Source: Verrucomicrobiota bacterium
Lineage (GTDB): Bacteria; Verrucomicrobiota; Verrucomicrobiia; Chthoniobacterales; Chthoniobacteraceae
DNA: 38,183 bases
Direction: 5' to 3'
Assembly (NCBI GenBank): GCA_009885995.1
Contig: VFJQ01000043.1
Span: 1 to 38,183, forward strand
Of the stretch, positions 27,004-34,853 are shown in pieces. The position numbers were made by a program, and so were the translations under genes. Within the stretch, counting starts at the first letter, position 1; each line of letters begins with the position of its first letter. The notes under the pieces are model-generated. The model did no database searches, was not told where the DNA came from, and saw only the letters and a list, made by a program, of their open reading frames with translations.

Positions 27004-27947
27004 TTGGCGAGGAGTTGGTCGATAGCACGGCACACCACTGCGGTCGAGATGCGGTCCATCGGCGCGCCCTTCATCCGCGGGTCGAAGGCGGTCATCGGCG
27101 CATCCGGCTGTGCGGCGGAAATGACGACGGCGCGTTCGTGTCGCGGGCGCCAGTGGAAGGGATTCGTCGGGCCGAAAAGCGCGATTTGCGGACGCTGGAA
27201 TGCAGCGGCGAGATGCACGGCAGCGGTGTCGCAACTCACGACCACCGCGGCGTCGCGGAGGAGGGCGGCGAAGGCGCAGAGGTCGGGAGGGGATTGGGGC
27301 TGGGAGTTGGGAATTGGAAGTTGGGAGTTGATCACCTCGGCGTGCGCGCGCTCGGCGGGATCGGGGCCGGTGGTGATGACGATCTTCAGCCCATGCTTCT
27401 CAACGAGGTGCCGAGCGACATCGGCCCATCGCTCCGCCAGCCAGTTCTTTTCCGCACGCGCGGTGCCGGGGTGGAGCACGGCATAGGGTGGAAGCGGCGC
27501 CCCGCCGCTTCGCGGCTCCGCTATGAGAAGCGGCGAGGCGCCGCTTCCACCCACGAGATCCAGGTAATGATCCGCCGTGTGCCGCTCGCGCACGCTCGAC
27601 GCGACGAACTCATTGTGCGCGAGCGCGCGCAGCCGCTTCCGCCGCACCCACTCGAACGTGACGCGCCGCGGCGCGCGCGAGGCGAACGTCGCGAGCGCGG
27701 AGCGATCGGTGCCGGTGAAATCGAGCACAACATCGAACCGACCGGTGAGCACCTGCTGCCACGGCGTCCAGCCGCGGCCGAAGACGATGGCGGAATCGCA
27801 GTTCGGGATCGCCGGGAGCAGGCCCGCGGTGCTCGCGTGGACGCCGAGCGTCACATTCGCATCCGGCAGAGACTTGAGCGCAGCGAGTGCCGGCGTGGTG
27901 AGCACGAGGTCGCCGATACGCTTGAGCTGGAGCGCGAGGATTCTCAC
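27000..27947 (-). CDS. Glycosyltransferase family 9 (heptosyltransferase II-like) carrying two intragenic repeats
   Basis: A 315-residue GT9 protein. The N-terminal domain begins VRILALQLKRIGDLVLTTPA (WaaF-type KxxxIGDLVLTTP) and includes VVLDFTGTDRSAL. The C-terminal domain has YAVLHPGTARAEKNWLAERW, LKIVITTGPDP, VVVSCDTAAVHLAAAFQRP and IALFGPTNPFHWRPRH, the nucleotide-sugar site of heptosyltransferases. Two short insertions are repeat-encoded. One, about residues 133-154, is in the linker between the two Rossmann domains (AEPRSGGAPLPP). The other, about 207-220, is in a C-terminal-domain loop (NSQLPIPNSQPQSPP). Neither breaks the frame. The GTG start at 27947 overlaps the preceding GT4 stop. 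It probably acts in LPS core synthesis together with the MsbA-like exporter. Confidence 0.88.
   Translation of the reverse strand: MRILALQLKRIGDLVLTTPALAALKSLPDANVTLGVHASTAGLLPAIPNCDSAIVFGRGWTPWQQVLTGRFDVVLDFTGTDRSALATFASRAPRRVTFEWVRRKRLRALAHNEFVASSVRERHTADHYLDLVGGSGASPLLIAEPRSGGAPLPPYAVLHPGTARAEKNWLAERWADVARHLVEKHGLKIVITTGPDPAERAHAEVINSQLPIPNSQPQSPPDLCAFAALLRDAAVVVSCDTAAVHLAAAFQRPQIALFGPTNPFHWRPRHERAVVISAAQPDAPMTAFDPRMKGAPMDRISTAVVCRAIDQLLAK
27289..27329. repeat. Heptameric G-rich tandem repeat inside a GT9 gene
   Basis: The units GGGGATT, GGGGCT, GGGAGTT, GGGAATT, GGAAGTT and GGGAGTT follow one another on the plus strand, five of seven bases and one of six. On the minus strand they encode NSQLPIPNSQPQSPP in the glycosyltransferase at 27000-27947. 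The period of 7 and the GGGA core match the repeat at 5117-5190, although the last two bases of the unit differ. Confidence 0.85.
27487..27551. repeat. Near-perfect 25-nt inverted repeat (two-hairpin element) inside a GT9 gene
   Basis: The left arm, 27487-27511, and right arm, 27527-27551, are reverse complements at 24 of 25 positions around a 15-base centre. Each arm is itself a hairpin (GAAGCGGCG ... CGCCGCTTC), so the DNA can form either one long stem or two separate ones. It lies between the codons for the two Rossmann domains of the glycosyltransferase and keeps the frame open. Confidence 0.92.
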
Positions 27948-29185
27948 TGCTCCAGCAACGTCCGATACGCCTCCATCAGCCGCTCGCGGAAGTGCGCCCA
28001 CGTAAAATTTTCCACTGCGCGCTGACGGCCTGCGGCGCCAAGTTGCGCGCAGAGGTCGCGGTTGTTGTAGAGGTGCAGGATCGCCTCGGCGAGCGCGTCG
28101 GGATCGTTCGGCGGAATGATGATGCCGTTCACGCCGTGCTGCACCACGTCGCCGGATTCGCGCGTGGTGATCTGCGGCAGGCCGCAAGCGGCGGCTTCGT
28201 AGGTGCACTTCGCGCTGCCTTCACACTCGCTGGGGAAGACATGGACGGTCGCGGCGCGATAGGCCTCCTCGACGCGCGGGAGGAAGCCGGTGACGCGGAT
28301 CGTGCGGCTGGGCCAGCCTTTGAGCACATCATCGATCGGCCGATGCACGGAGCCGACGAGGACTAACTCCGCGTCCTTCAGCGCGAGACGATGCCAGACG
28401 CGGATGAGGTGATCGACGCCTTTGCGTTGGATGAGCGCGCCGACGAAGACGGCGGTGAACTTCTTCGGCGGCTGCGGCGCGGGCGTGAAGCGCTCGATGT
28501 CCACGCCGCGCTGGTGAAGGTGGAGCTTCTCCGCAGGCACGCCGGCGATGAGGAAGGTCTCCAGTGCTTTTTCCGAGAGCACGAGGATGCGGTCGGCGAG
28601 GTCGTATTCCTCCATCACCTGCTGGCGGGTGATGATGTGCGACGCCTTCCATCCTGCGAAGCCGGTGAGCTCGGCGCGTTCACGTTCGCTCTTCGTGAGG
28701 CGGTCGGGCTTGGCCTTGCCTTTGTTGCGATGCCACGTGGGGATCTCGATGATGCTGCGCACGCCGCGCCGCCGGCATTCGCGCAGGGTGCGGACCGACT
28801 CGCCGCTCCACCCGTGAAACAAAAAGCGTTCGCCTCGTTCATCGCTCCGCATCATCTCGTCGAGCGCTGTGGCGGCGGCTTTGTCGAGGGCGTGCTTTTT
28901 TGCGCCGTAGTAGTTTTCCGTGGGAAGCACGGCGCCGAGCAGGCGGACGGGATGTCGTTTGAGCGTGCGGATGCGGGCAGCGTCGAGGTCCGGCGCGCGG
29001 GAGTCGAAAGCGATGGCGCGCCAATCCATCTCCGCCGCCGCAATCGCGCGGAGCGTTTCGTGCGCGACGGCATCGAGCCCGCTGCCACCGATGCGGGCGG
29101 AGGTGGCGTAGAGCAGTTTGAGATTTGCGAAGTCGGGCGCGGGAGTGGACAAGGGCGCGCACTTTGCAACGCCATCGCCCGTCAT
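27944..29185 (-). CDS. Glycosyltransferase family 4
   Basis: A 413-residue GT-B glycosyltransferase. The N-terminal domain begins LKLLYATSARIGGSGLDAVA. The C-terminal GT4 domain has AVFVGALIQRKGVDHLIRVW, RTIRVTGFLPRVEEAYRAAT, VHVFPSECEGSAKCTYEAAA (the E-x7-E nucleotide-sugar motif region) and LPQITTRESGDVVQHGVNG. It probably transfers a sugar in LPS core or exopolysaccharide synthesis; the donor is unknown. The start at 29185 leaves 12 bases to the divergent GT4 start at 29198; a TTG at 29152 (STPAPDFANLKLLY after it) is an alternative with a more typical N-terminus. It heads the minus-strand array and overlaps the next gene by GTGA (27944-27947). Confidence 0.87.
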   Translation of the reverse strand: MTGDGVAKCAPLSTPAPDFANLKLLYATSARIGGSGLDAVAHETLRAIAAAEMDWRAIAFDSRAPDLDAARIRTLKRHPVRLLGAVLPTENYYGAKKHALDKAAATALDEMMRSDERGERFLFHGWSGESVRTLRECRRRGVRSIIEIPTWHRNKGKAKPDRLTKSERERAELTGFAGWKASHIITRQQVMEEYDLADRILVLSEKALETFLIAGVPAEKLHLHQRGVDIERFTPAPQPPKKFTAVFVGALIQRKGVDHLIRVWHRLALKDAELVLVGSVHRPIDDVLKGWPSRTIRVTGFLPRVEEAYRAATVHVFPSECEGSAKCTYEAAACGLPQITTRESGDVVQHGVNGIIIPPNDPDALAEAILHLYNNRDLCAQLGAAGRQRAVENFTWAHFRERLMEAYRTLLEQ

Positions 29186-29197
29186 ACACCTGAAATC

Positions 29198-30271
29198 ATG
29201 CGCATCGGTCTCGTCCGCCGCGGCTACTCGGATACTGGCGGGGCGGAAGCCTACGTGCGGCGCTTTGCCGAGGCGGCGACGGGGGCGGGGCACGAGTGCG
29301 TGCTCTATACCGGCGCAGATTGGCCCGCCGGGCGGTGGGCGGGCGAAATCGCGCGTGTGAGCGGAGGATCGCCGCGCGCCTTTGCGCTCGCGCTGGCAGG
29401 GGCGCGGCAGGCGACGCCGTGCGACGTGCTCTTCAGTCTCGAACGCGTGACGCAATGCGACGTGTATCGCGCGGGCGACGGCGTCCACGCGGCGTGGCTG
29501 GAGCGACGAGCGGAATTCGATCCGAAGTGGAAGGCGTGGCTGCGCGGACTGAACCCGAAGCATCGCGAAATCCTCGCACTGGAGCGGGAGCTGTTTGGCC
29601 GCGATGGGGCGAAGCGCGTGATCGCGAACTCCGAGTTCGTGCGGGAGGAAATCGTGCGGCACTTCGGATTCCCGGAGAGCCGGATCGACGTCATCTACAA
29701 TGGCCTGCCGCCGCTACGGATCGAGGCCGGCGCGCGCGAGGCGATGCGGGTGGAGTTGCGGATCGACGAGCGCGAATACGTCGCGCTCTTCACCGGTTCG
29801 GGCTGGGAGCGGAAAGGGCTGCGCTTTGCCATCGAAGCCGTGCGCCGGATGGGTGGCGACGCTCCGCTGCTGCTCGTCGCGGGGCGCGGAGCGCCGATGG
29901 ATGCAGGGCCGCGCGTGCGTTTCCTCGGGCCACGCACCGATGTGCCGCGGTTGCTCGCGGCTGCGGATGTCTTCGTGTTGCCGACGATCTACGATCCGTT
30001 TTCAAACGCCTGCCTCGAAGCGATGGCGGCGGGCGTGCCGGTGATCACGAGTCGTGCGAATGGCTTCGCGGAGATCATCGACCCGAGTGTCGAAGGCGAT
30101 GTGCTCCCCCGCCCCGACGACATCGACGCGCTCGTGTTCAGCTTCCGTGCGTGGGCCGATCCGATGCGGCGCGAAGCCGTGCGCCCGCGGCTGATCGCCA
30201 AGGCGGCGGAGTTTTCCATCGAGCGGAATCTGCGCGCCACCGTCGCAGTGCTCGAGAAAGCACGAGGGTGA
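29198..30271 (+). CDS. Glycosyltransferase family 4 (WaaG-like LPS core glycosyltransferase)
   Basis: A 357-residue GT-B enzyme. It starts MRIGLVRRGYSDTGGAEAYV, with the glycine-rich acceptor loop, and contains the WaaG-type segment DVYRAGDGVHAAWLERR, VIANSEFVREEI, DVIYNGLPPLR, FTGSGWERKGLRFAIEAV, VLPTIYDPFSNACLEAMAAG (E-x7-E region) and VITSRANGFAEII. In E. coli WaaG adds the first glucose of the outer core from UDP-glucose; a comparable step is likely here. It is divergent from the minus-strand glycosyltransferase array, with only 12 bases between the start codons. Confidence 0.9.
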   Translation: MRIGLVRRGYSDTGGAEAYVRRFAEAATGAGHECVLYTGADWPAGRWAGEIARVSGGSPRAFALALAGARQATPCDVLFSLERVTQCDVYRAGDGVHAAWLERRAEFDPKWKAWLRGLNPKHREILALERELFGRDGAKRVIANSEFVREEIVRHFGFPESRIDVIYNGLPPLRIEAGAREAMRVELRIDEREYVALFTGSGWERKGLRFAIEAVRRMGGDAPLLLVAGRGAPMDAGPRVRFLGPRTDVPRLLAAADVFVLPTIYDPFSNACLEAMAAGVPVITSRANGFAEIIDPSVEGDVLPRPDDIDALVFSFRAWADPMRREAVRPRLIAKAAEFSIERNLRATVAVLEKARG

Positions 30272-30279
30272 GCAACGGC

Positions 30280-31392
30280 TCAGGATGCCCGCATGGTCTG
30301 CGGCACCTGAGCGAGCGCATCGTCCGGGAGGACGAACGATGAGTTCAGCGGATCACCCGGTTCGTTGATGACCTCCGGATAGCGGATGTCCGGCAGCACT
30401 TGGACGGCAAAGATCTCCTGCACGATGCCTTCGAAGCGGAGGAAGGCGACGGTCTGCCCGGTGCGGATGTCCAGCACCCACACTCCGCAGGTGCGTTCCT
30501 TCAGCTCATCGACCAAGGGGATGCCGCTGAAGGTGGCCGACTCGCGGACCTGCGAGAGACCCACGAACGCGAAGCGGCCGAAGAAATCGAGCCCGCGGGT
30601 GAAGCCCGGCAACTTGGTGATGGTCTCGACGCTGCCGGCCTGGAGGTCGGCGACCGACACGGCGCCGATGCCCGATTCCAGAACCCAATGCCTCCCCGCA
30701 TAGACGCGCGGCGAATGCGGCATGCACAGCCCGCTGAGCAGCACCTCGTCCGACTCGACGTCGAGCAGGCAGCCGCCGTCGCTTTTGTGGGCACGCCAGC
30801 CGCCCGGCGTGTCCGTGCGGGCGAGGCAGGTGACGTATTTTGGGCGGCCATCCACCACGGCCATGCCGTTGAGGTGGCAGCGATCCTGCGGCGCGAGCGC
30901 GGTGACGAACCGCGGGCGCCAGCGCGGCACAAAGCTGTGCTCGTGATCGAAGGTGCAGAGGCAGGAGAACCGCGTGTTGACCGCCCAGATTTCTCCCTCG
31001 CACCAGTCGATCTCGTGAATACGGATATCGCCGGTGTAGTGCCGCCAGCGTGGGAGGAAAACGGCATCGTGAACGCCCGGCGGATCGAGCTTCGCGGCGA
31101 CATCCGGCTGGTTGTGGAATTGCCAGACATCATGCTTCGCGCCGATGGCGAGCCGGCCCGTCGGCCGGTCGTAGGCGATCCCCATCGGGCTGCGGAACCG
31201 GCAGAAGTGCGTGTTGAGTTTGTCGCCCTCGGCACGGACGACGATGAGCTTGCCGGCTTGATACGTGGACACGAGCAGCGAGATCCCCAACTCGCGCAGG
31301 AGCATCGGGAAGTTACTCGTATGGTTGCTCGTGAAGGCGTCGCGGTCGTCCGCGAGCGGGTCGGTGGACGGCTGAGTGTTCGGCGATTCCAT
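30280..31392 (-). CDS. TIGR03032-like (DUF4915) protein
   Basis: A 370-residue protein resembling the TIGR03032 family. It begins DAFTSNHTSNFPMLLRELGI and continues SLLVSTYQAGKLIVVR, HFCRFRSPMGIAYD, GRLAIGAKHDVWQFHN, WCEGEIWAVNTRFSCLC, CHLNGMAVVDGRPKYVT, GWRAHKSDGGCLLDV and LPGFTRGLDFFGRFAFVGLS. The repeated strand units suggest a beta-propeller. The family's function is not established. The start at 31392 (MESPNTQPSTDPL) is chosen over an upstream ATG because the region before it is antisense to the divergent beta-helix gene. No signal peptide is seen. It diverges from that gene with 96 bases between starts. Confidence 0.85.
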   Translation of the reverse strand: MESPNTQPSTDPLADDRDAFTSNHTSNFPMLLRELGISLLVSTYQAGKLIVVRAEGDKLNTHFCRFRSPMGIAYDRPTGRLAIGAKHDVWQFHNQPDVAAKLDPPGVHDAVFLPRWRHYTGDIRIHEIDWCEGEIWAVNTRFSCLCTFDHEHSFVPRWRPRFVTALAPQDRCHLNGMAVVDGRPKYVTCLARTDTPGGWRAHKSDGGCLLDVESDEVLLSGLCMPHSPRVYAGRHWVLESGIGAVSVADLQAGSVETITKLPGFTRGLDFFGRFAFVGLSQVRESATFSGIPLVDELKERTCGVWVLDIRTGQTVAFLRFEGIVQEIFAVQVLPDIRYPEVINEPGDPLNSSFVLPDDALAQVPQTMRAS

Positions 31393-31450
31393 GGGTGGCA
31401 GGCCGGATTCCGAGCAGGAAAAGCATCCGGTTAAAACTCCAAACAGCCGA

Positions 31451-31481
31451 TTGACAGGAGGCTGCATACGGAATGCGCTGA
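31451..31481 (+). promoter_or_regulatory. TTGACA box, Shine-Dalgarno-like AGGAGG and a two-codon ORF before the beta-helix gene
   Basis: TTGACA at 31451-31456 is a perfect -35 hexamer, but no convincing -10 follows at 16-18 bases. AGGAGG at 31456-31461 lies 27 bases before the ATG at 31489, too far for direct use. It is 11 bases before a minimal ORF ATG CGC TGA at 31473-31481, which ends 7 bases before the real start. The site may allow translational coupling; this is a weak, purely positional reading. Confidence 0.3.
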
Positions 31482-31488
31482 ACGACGT

Positions 31489-33618
31489 ATGAAACCACGG
31501 CTCGCCGAATTTCTGCATCCGTTGCGCGGGCAACTCAGCAGGATCGAACTTTTGGAAAGTCGCATCGCACCGGCTGTTTTCACGGTCACGTCACTGAAGG
31601 ACATTGGAGCGGACACCTTGCGGGATGCGATCGATCAAGCGAACGCGGCCGCGGGTGCCGATACGATCGAGTTCGCGGTCGGGCTCGCTGGCACGATCAA
31701 GCTCGGAGCGGCGCTGGCGGAAATCACCGACGACCTGACGATCACCGGCCCGGGCAGCCGCAGCCTCACGATCGACGGAGCGAACAAGGTTCGAATCTTC
31801 AGCATCAACGGCGACGGCGTGGATGTGGATCTCTCCGGGTTGAAACTGACTCGCGGCTTCGCCGATGCGGGCGGTGCCCTGTCGATCAGTTCCGCGGGCG
31901 GCCAGATTTCGATCAGAGATTGCGTGATCAGCGGCAACAAAGCCAAGCCGATCCCACCACCGCCGCCCGATGACGGAGGGGGTGCGTATGGGGTTGCCGA
32001 ATCCATCTCCGATGCGGCCGGTGGAGCGATCTTCATCAGCGATGGGATTGTGACCATCAGCGGCTGCACGATTTCGAAAAATACAGCCACGGGTTACAAG
32101 GGCGGCGGCAGCGCTCTGGGCGGAGCGATCTTCGCGGGCAGCGGCGTTACGCTGACGATCAGCGATTCAATCATCAGCGGCAACAAGGCCTTGGGCGCGA
32201 ACGGCACCAAGGGCGTCAGAGCCACGCCGGGCGACGAATACGGAGTCGGTGCGACCGATGGCGCCGACGCGACCGCAGGTGGCAGAGCCGCGGGCGGCGG
32301 AATCTACGCCGCAGACACGACCGTGCTCACGATTACCAACACGACGATTTCCGGCAACCTCGCCAAAGCCGGCAAAGGCGGCGCGGGCATCGCTGGCGCG
32401 AAAGGCGCAAATGGCGCCAAGGGAGCCCGCGGGGAAAGCGGCGAGAGCGGCTCAGCCGGGGAGGCTGGGATCGCGGGAGCTGCCGGTGGCGACGCGTTCG
32501 GCGGTGGCGTTTTCAGCCAGGGACAGTTGGACCTTCAGAACTCGACGATCTCTGGAAATACATCGATCGCCGGCAAAGGCGGCAAGGGCGGCAACGGGGG
32601 AAGAGGAGGGAACGGCGGCAACGGCGGCGCTGGATTCGTCTCGCGGGATGGGGGCTATGCGCAGCGTTACCCCGCAGGCTACGGCGGCTCCGGAGGCGAT
32701 GGCGGCGCTGGCGCCTACGGCGGTGCGGGCGGCAGCGCAGAAGGCGGAGGTGTCTGCGCGTTGACGGGCGATGTGACCATCGAGAACTCCACGATTTCCG
32801 GCAACACGACCAAGCACGGCAATGCCGGGGTGGGCGGCGCCGGCGGTGCCGGTGGCGCCAAAGGCATCGGACGCCGTCCGCCGCCGCCGGATGACTACGG
32901 CGGTGGCTACGACTACGCGCCTCCGGATCGGGACATTCGCGGCGTCGATGGTGGACCGGCCAGGGGAATTCGCGGTGAACGTGGAGCGAACGGTGAATTG
33001 GGTGAAGGCGCGGGCGGCGGTGTCTTCGTCGGCTCTGGCGATCTCCAGATGTCCCAAGTGACGATCGCGAAAAACATCGCGTCGATCAACGGTGGCGGCG
33101 TCGCGATCGCGAGCGAGGCGAAGGCGACGATCATGAACGCCACGATCGCCAGCAACAGAGCCACCGGGCTGGTCGTCAGGGAAGTCATCGAGGACGAATA
33201 CGGAGGTCGACACGTGGAGATCGTGAAAGTCGGTGCAGGGGGAGGCATCTACGTCGCGACCGAAGACCCAGCGGCTGCCGGCACGATCAACCTCATCAGC
33301 ACCATCGTCGGGAAGAACCGCGCGCGAGTGGCTTTGCACGCCGACTTGTTTGAAGCCGTGGCCGCGATCGCTGGGACGAACAACTTGATCCAAACCCCTG
33401 GCGACGCGGTAATCGACACGACCCAAAACATCGTCGGCGTGGATCCGAAGCTGGGCAAACTCGCGCTCAATGGCGGAACGACAGCCACGATGCTACCCGC
33501 CGCCGACAGCCCTGCCATCAATGCGGGCGCGAACCCCGATTCGCTGGCCACAGACCAGCGGGGAGCCGCCCGCGTGCAGGGGCCAGCGATCGACATCGGC
33601 GCCGTCGAAGCCGGCTAA
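31489..33618 (+). CDS. Large surface protein: right-handed beta-helix with collagen-like and glycine-rich insertions
   Basis: A 709-residue protein. Residues 18-29 read IELLESRIAPAV, an N-terminal motif of the LEPR-XLL kind used by exported proteins of the PVC group. The next block FTVTSLKDIGADTLRDAIDQ, then GADTIEF, is the usual opening of polymorphic beta-helix proteins. Coils follow with repeated TISGN/IISGNKA turns and GGGIY/GGAIF strands. Long loops interrupt the coils: a collagen-like run of about twelve X-Y-Gly triplets at about 295-335, glycine-rich stretches such as GKGGKGGNGGRGGNGG, and two PPPP-DD-GGG loops. The end (SPAINAGANP, TDQRGAARVQG, DIGAVEAG) is a choice-of-anchor Q-type C-terminus. 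It is probably displayed or released at the cell surface as an adhesin or structural protein. Confidence 0.88.
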   Translation: MKPRLAEFLHPLRGQLSRIELLESRIAPAVFTVTSLKDIGADTLRDAIDQANAAAGADTIEFAVGLAGTIKLGAALAEITDDLTITGPGSRSLTIDGANKVRIFSINGDGVDVDLSGLKLTRGFADAGGALSISSAGGQISIRDCVISGNKAKPIPPPPPDDGGGAYGVAESISDAAGGAIFISDGIVTISGCTISKNTATGYKGGGSALGGAIFAGSGVTLTISDSIISGNKALGANGTKGVRATPGDEYGVGATDGADATAGGRAAGGGIYAADTTVLTITNTTISGNLAKAGKGGAGIAGAKGANGAKGARGESGESGSAGEAGIAGAAGGDAFGGGVFSQGQLDLQNSTISGNTSIAGKGGKGGNGGRGGNGGNGGAGFVSRDGGYAQRYPAGYGGSGGDGGAGAYGGAGGSAEGGGVCALTGDVTIENSTISGNTTKHGNAGVGGAGGAGGAKGIGRRPPPPDDYGGGYDYAPPDRDIRGVDGGPARGIRGERGANGELGEGAGGGVFVGSGDLQMSQVTIAKNIASINGGGVAIASEAKATIMNATIASNRATGLVVREVIEDEYGGRHVEIVKVGAGGGIYVATEDPAAAGTINLISTIVGKNRARVALHADLFEAVAAIAGTNNLIQTPGDAVIDTTQNIVGVDPKLGKLALNGGTTATMLPAADSPAINAGANPDSLATDQRGAARVQGPAIDIGAVEAG

Positions 33619-33676
33619 GACAGCCGGACAGAAATCACGTTACGCTTGGAAGCGGCGTCTCGTCCGCGGACCGCGC

Positions 33677-34726
33677 CTACGCGCCCATGCCCTCCTCGAA
33701 ACTCCCGCCTGCCGCGGGCCAGCAGAGGTTTCCCTTCACGTAGCGGATGCCGTTAGCGGAGCAGTGGTCGAGTTCCTGGTGTGCGCTCTCGGCTTCCACC
33801 ACGAGCGGGGCGGACGCTGTCTTGTGCAGCTTGCAGTAGCGGTCCTGGTAGCCGACGTGCAGGAGCAGTTCGACGTAGCGCTGCATGTTCAAGTCGCCGG
33901 TGCCGAGGTCGGTGAATTGCATCGCGCGCTTGGGCCAGCTCCCCTCCATCGTGCGCAGCGGGAAGCCGGAACGGACGACGAAGTTCTTCACGTGCGCAGC
34001 GTAGATGCGCGAGCCGACTTTGAGGAAACGCGTCTCCCAGTCCTCGCCTTCCCAGCAGTGGCTCGGGTCCGCGTTCACGGCGAGCGTCTTGTCGCCGTCG
34101 CAGATGCTCACGAGCATGTTGAAATCATCCGCGGTGCTCGCGGCGGTGCCGGGGTGGATTTCGTGGCAGAGGTAGATGCCGAGCTTGTTCGCGTGCGCGC
34201 GCAGCTTCGCGGTCTTCTTCACGAAACGCGCCTGCCCCTCCGCGAGCAGGTCGAACTTCCCGCCCTTCGCATCCGGCCCGGCCCAGAAACCCCACGGGTA
34301 GCCGGTCGCCAGCTCCCAGCCGAACGCGACACCCCAGAACATCGGCATCGACTTCACACCGAGTTCCGCGGCGAGGTCCATGAGCTTGAGCAGATACTTC
34401 TCGTGCCACGCCTCGATCTTCTCGGGCGAGAGCTTCAGCACGTCGGGCGCGATGAAAGGGTTGCCTGCTTTCGTCCCCGTCCAGATCGACGTGTGGACCC
34501 AGAACGGGCAGTGCGCGCTGATGCCGTCGAGCTTCATGTCGCGGCTCTCGAAGACGCTCTTGATGTCCTTCGCCTTGCGCATCCCTCCCTTGCCGTCGCC
34601 GAGCATGTAGTTGGAAGGCTGCGCGCCCTCGGCACCGGCAGCCTTGGCGTAGTCGAGGAAAGCTTCGAGCGATTTCGCGCCGTGCTGGGCGCCTTCGATG
34701 GACGGGTGGTAAGCGTTTTGGGGCAT
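33677..34726 (-). CDS. Sugar phosphate isomerase/epimerase-like TIM-barrel protein
   Basis: A 349-residue protein of the xylose isomerase-like TIM-barrel superfamily. Likely divalent-metal ligands appear in the usual order and spacing: E189 in YLCHEIHPG, D220 in AVNADPSHCWEG, H245 in IYAAHVKNF and E311/E313 in LVVEAES. Other conserved blocks are GAEGAQPSNYML near the N-terminus and AFGWELATGYPWGFW. Members isomerise or epimerise free or phosphorylated sugars and polyols; the substrate is not indicated. No signal peptide. It is divergent from hpt and on the same strand as the aldolase/oxidoreductase pair at 35393-37956, which may belong to the same pathway. Confidence 0.87.
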   Translation of the reverse strand: MPQNAYHPSIEGAQHGAKSLEAFLDYAKAAGAEGAQPSNYMLGDGKGGMRKAKDIKSVFESRDMKLDGISAHCPFWVHTSIWTGTKAGNPFIAPDVLKLSPEKIEAWHEKYLLKLMDLAAELGVKSMPMFWGVAFGWELATGYPWGFWAGPDAKGGKFDLLAEGQARFVKKTAKLRAHANKLGIYLCHEIHPGTAASTADDFNMLVSICDGDKTLAVNADPSHCWEGEDWETRFLKVGSRIYAAHVKNFVVRSGFPLRTMEGSWPKRAMQFTDLGTGDLNMQRYVELLLHVGYQDRYCKLHKTASAPLVVEAESAHQELDHCSANGIRYVKGNLCWPAAGGSFEEGMGA

Positions 34727-34853
34727 GATGAGAGGATGGATGATAATATTGGGAAACGGCCCTCGGGTTACCGGCCCCGCGCGCCGCTGGCAACGCGGAA
34801 AGTGCAGCCAATGCGAGCTTCTCAGCCCGCCCTTCTGCGGCTACCGCTCGCCC

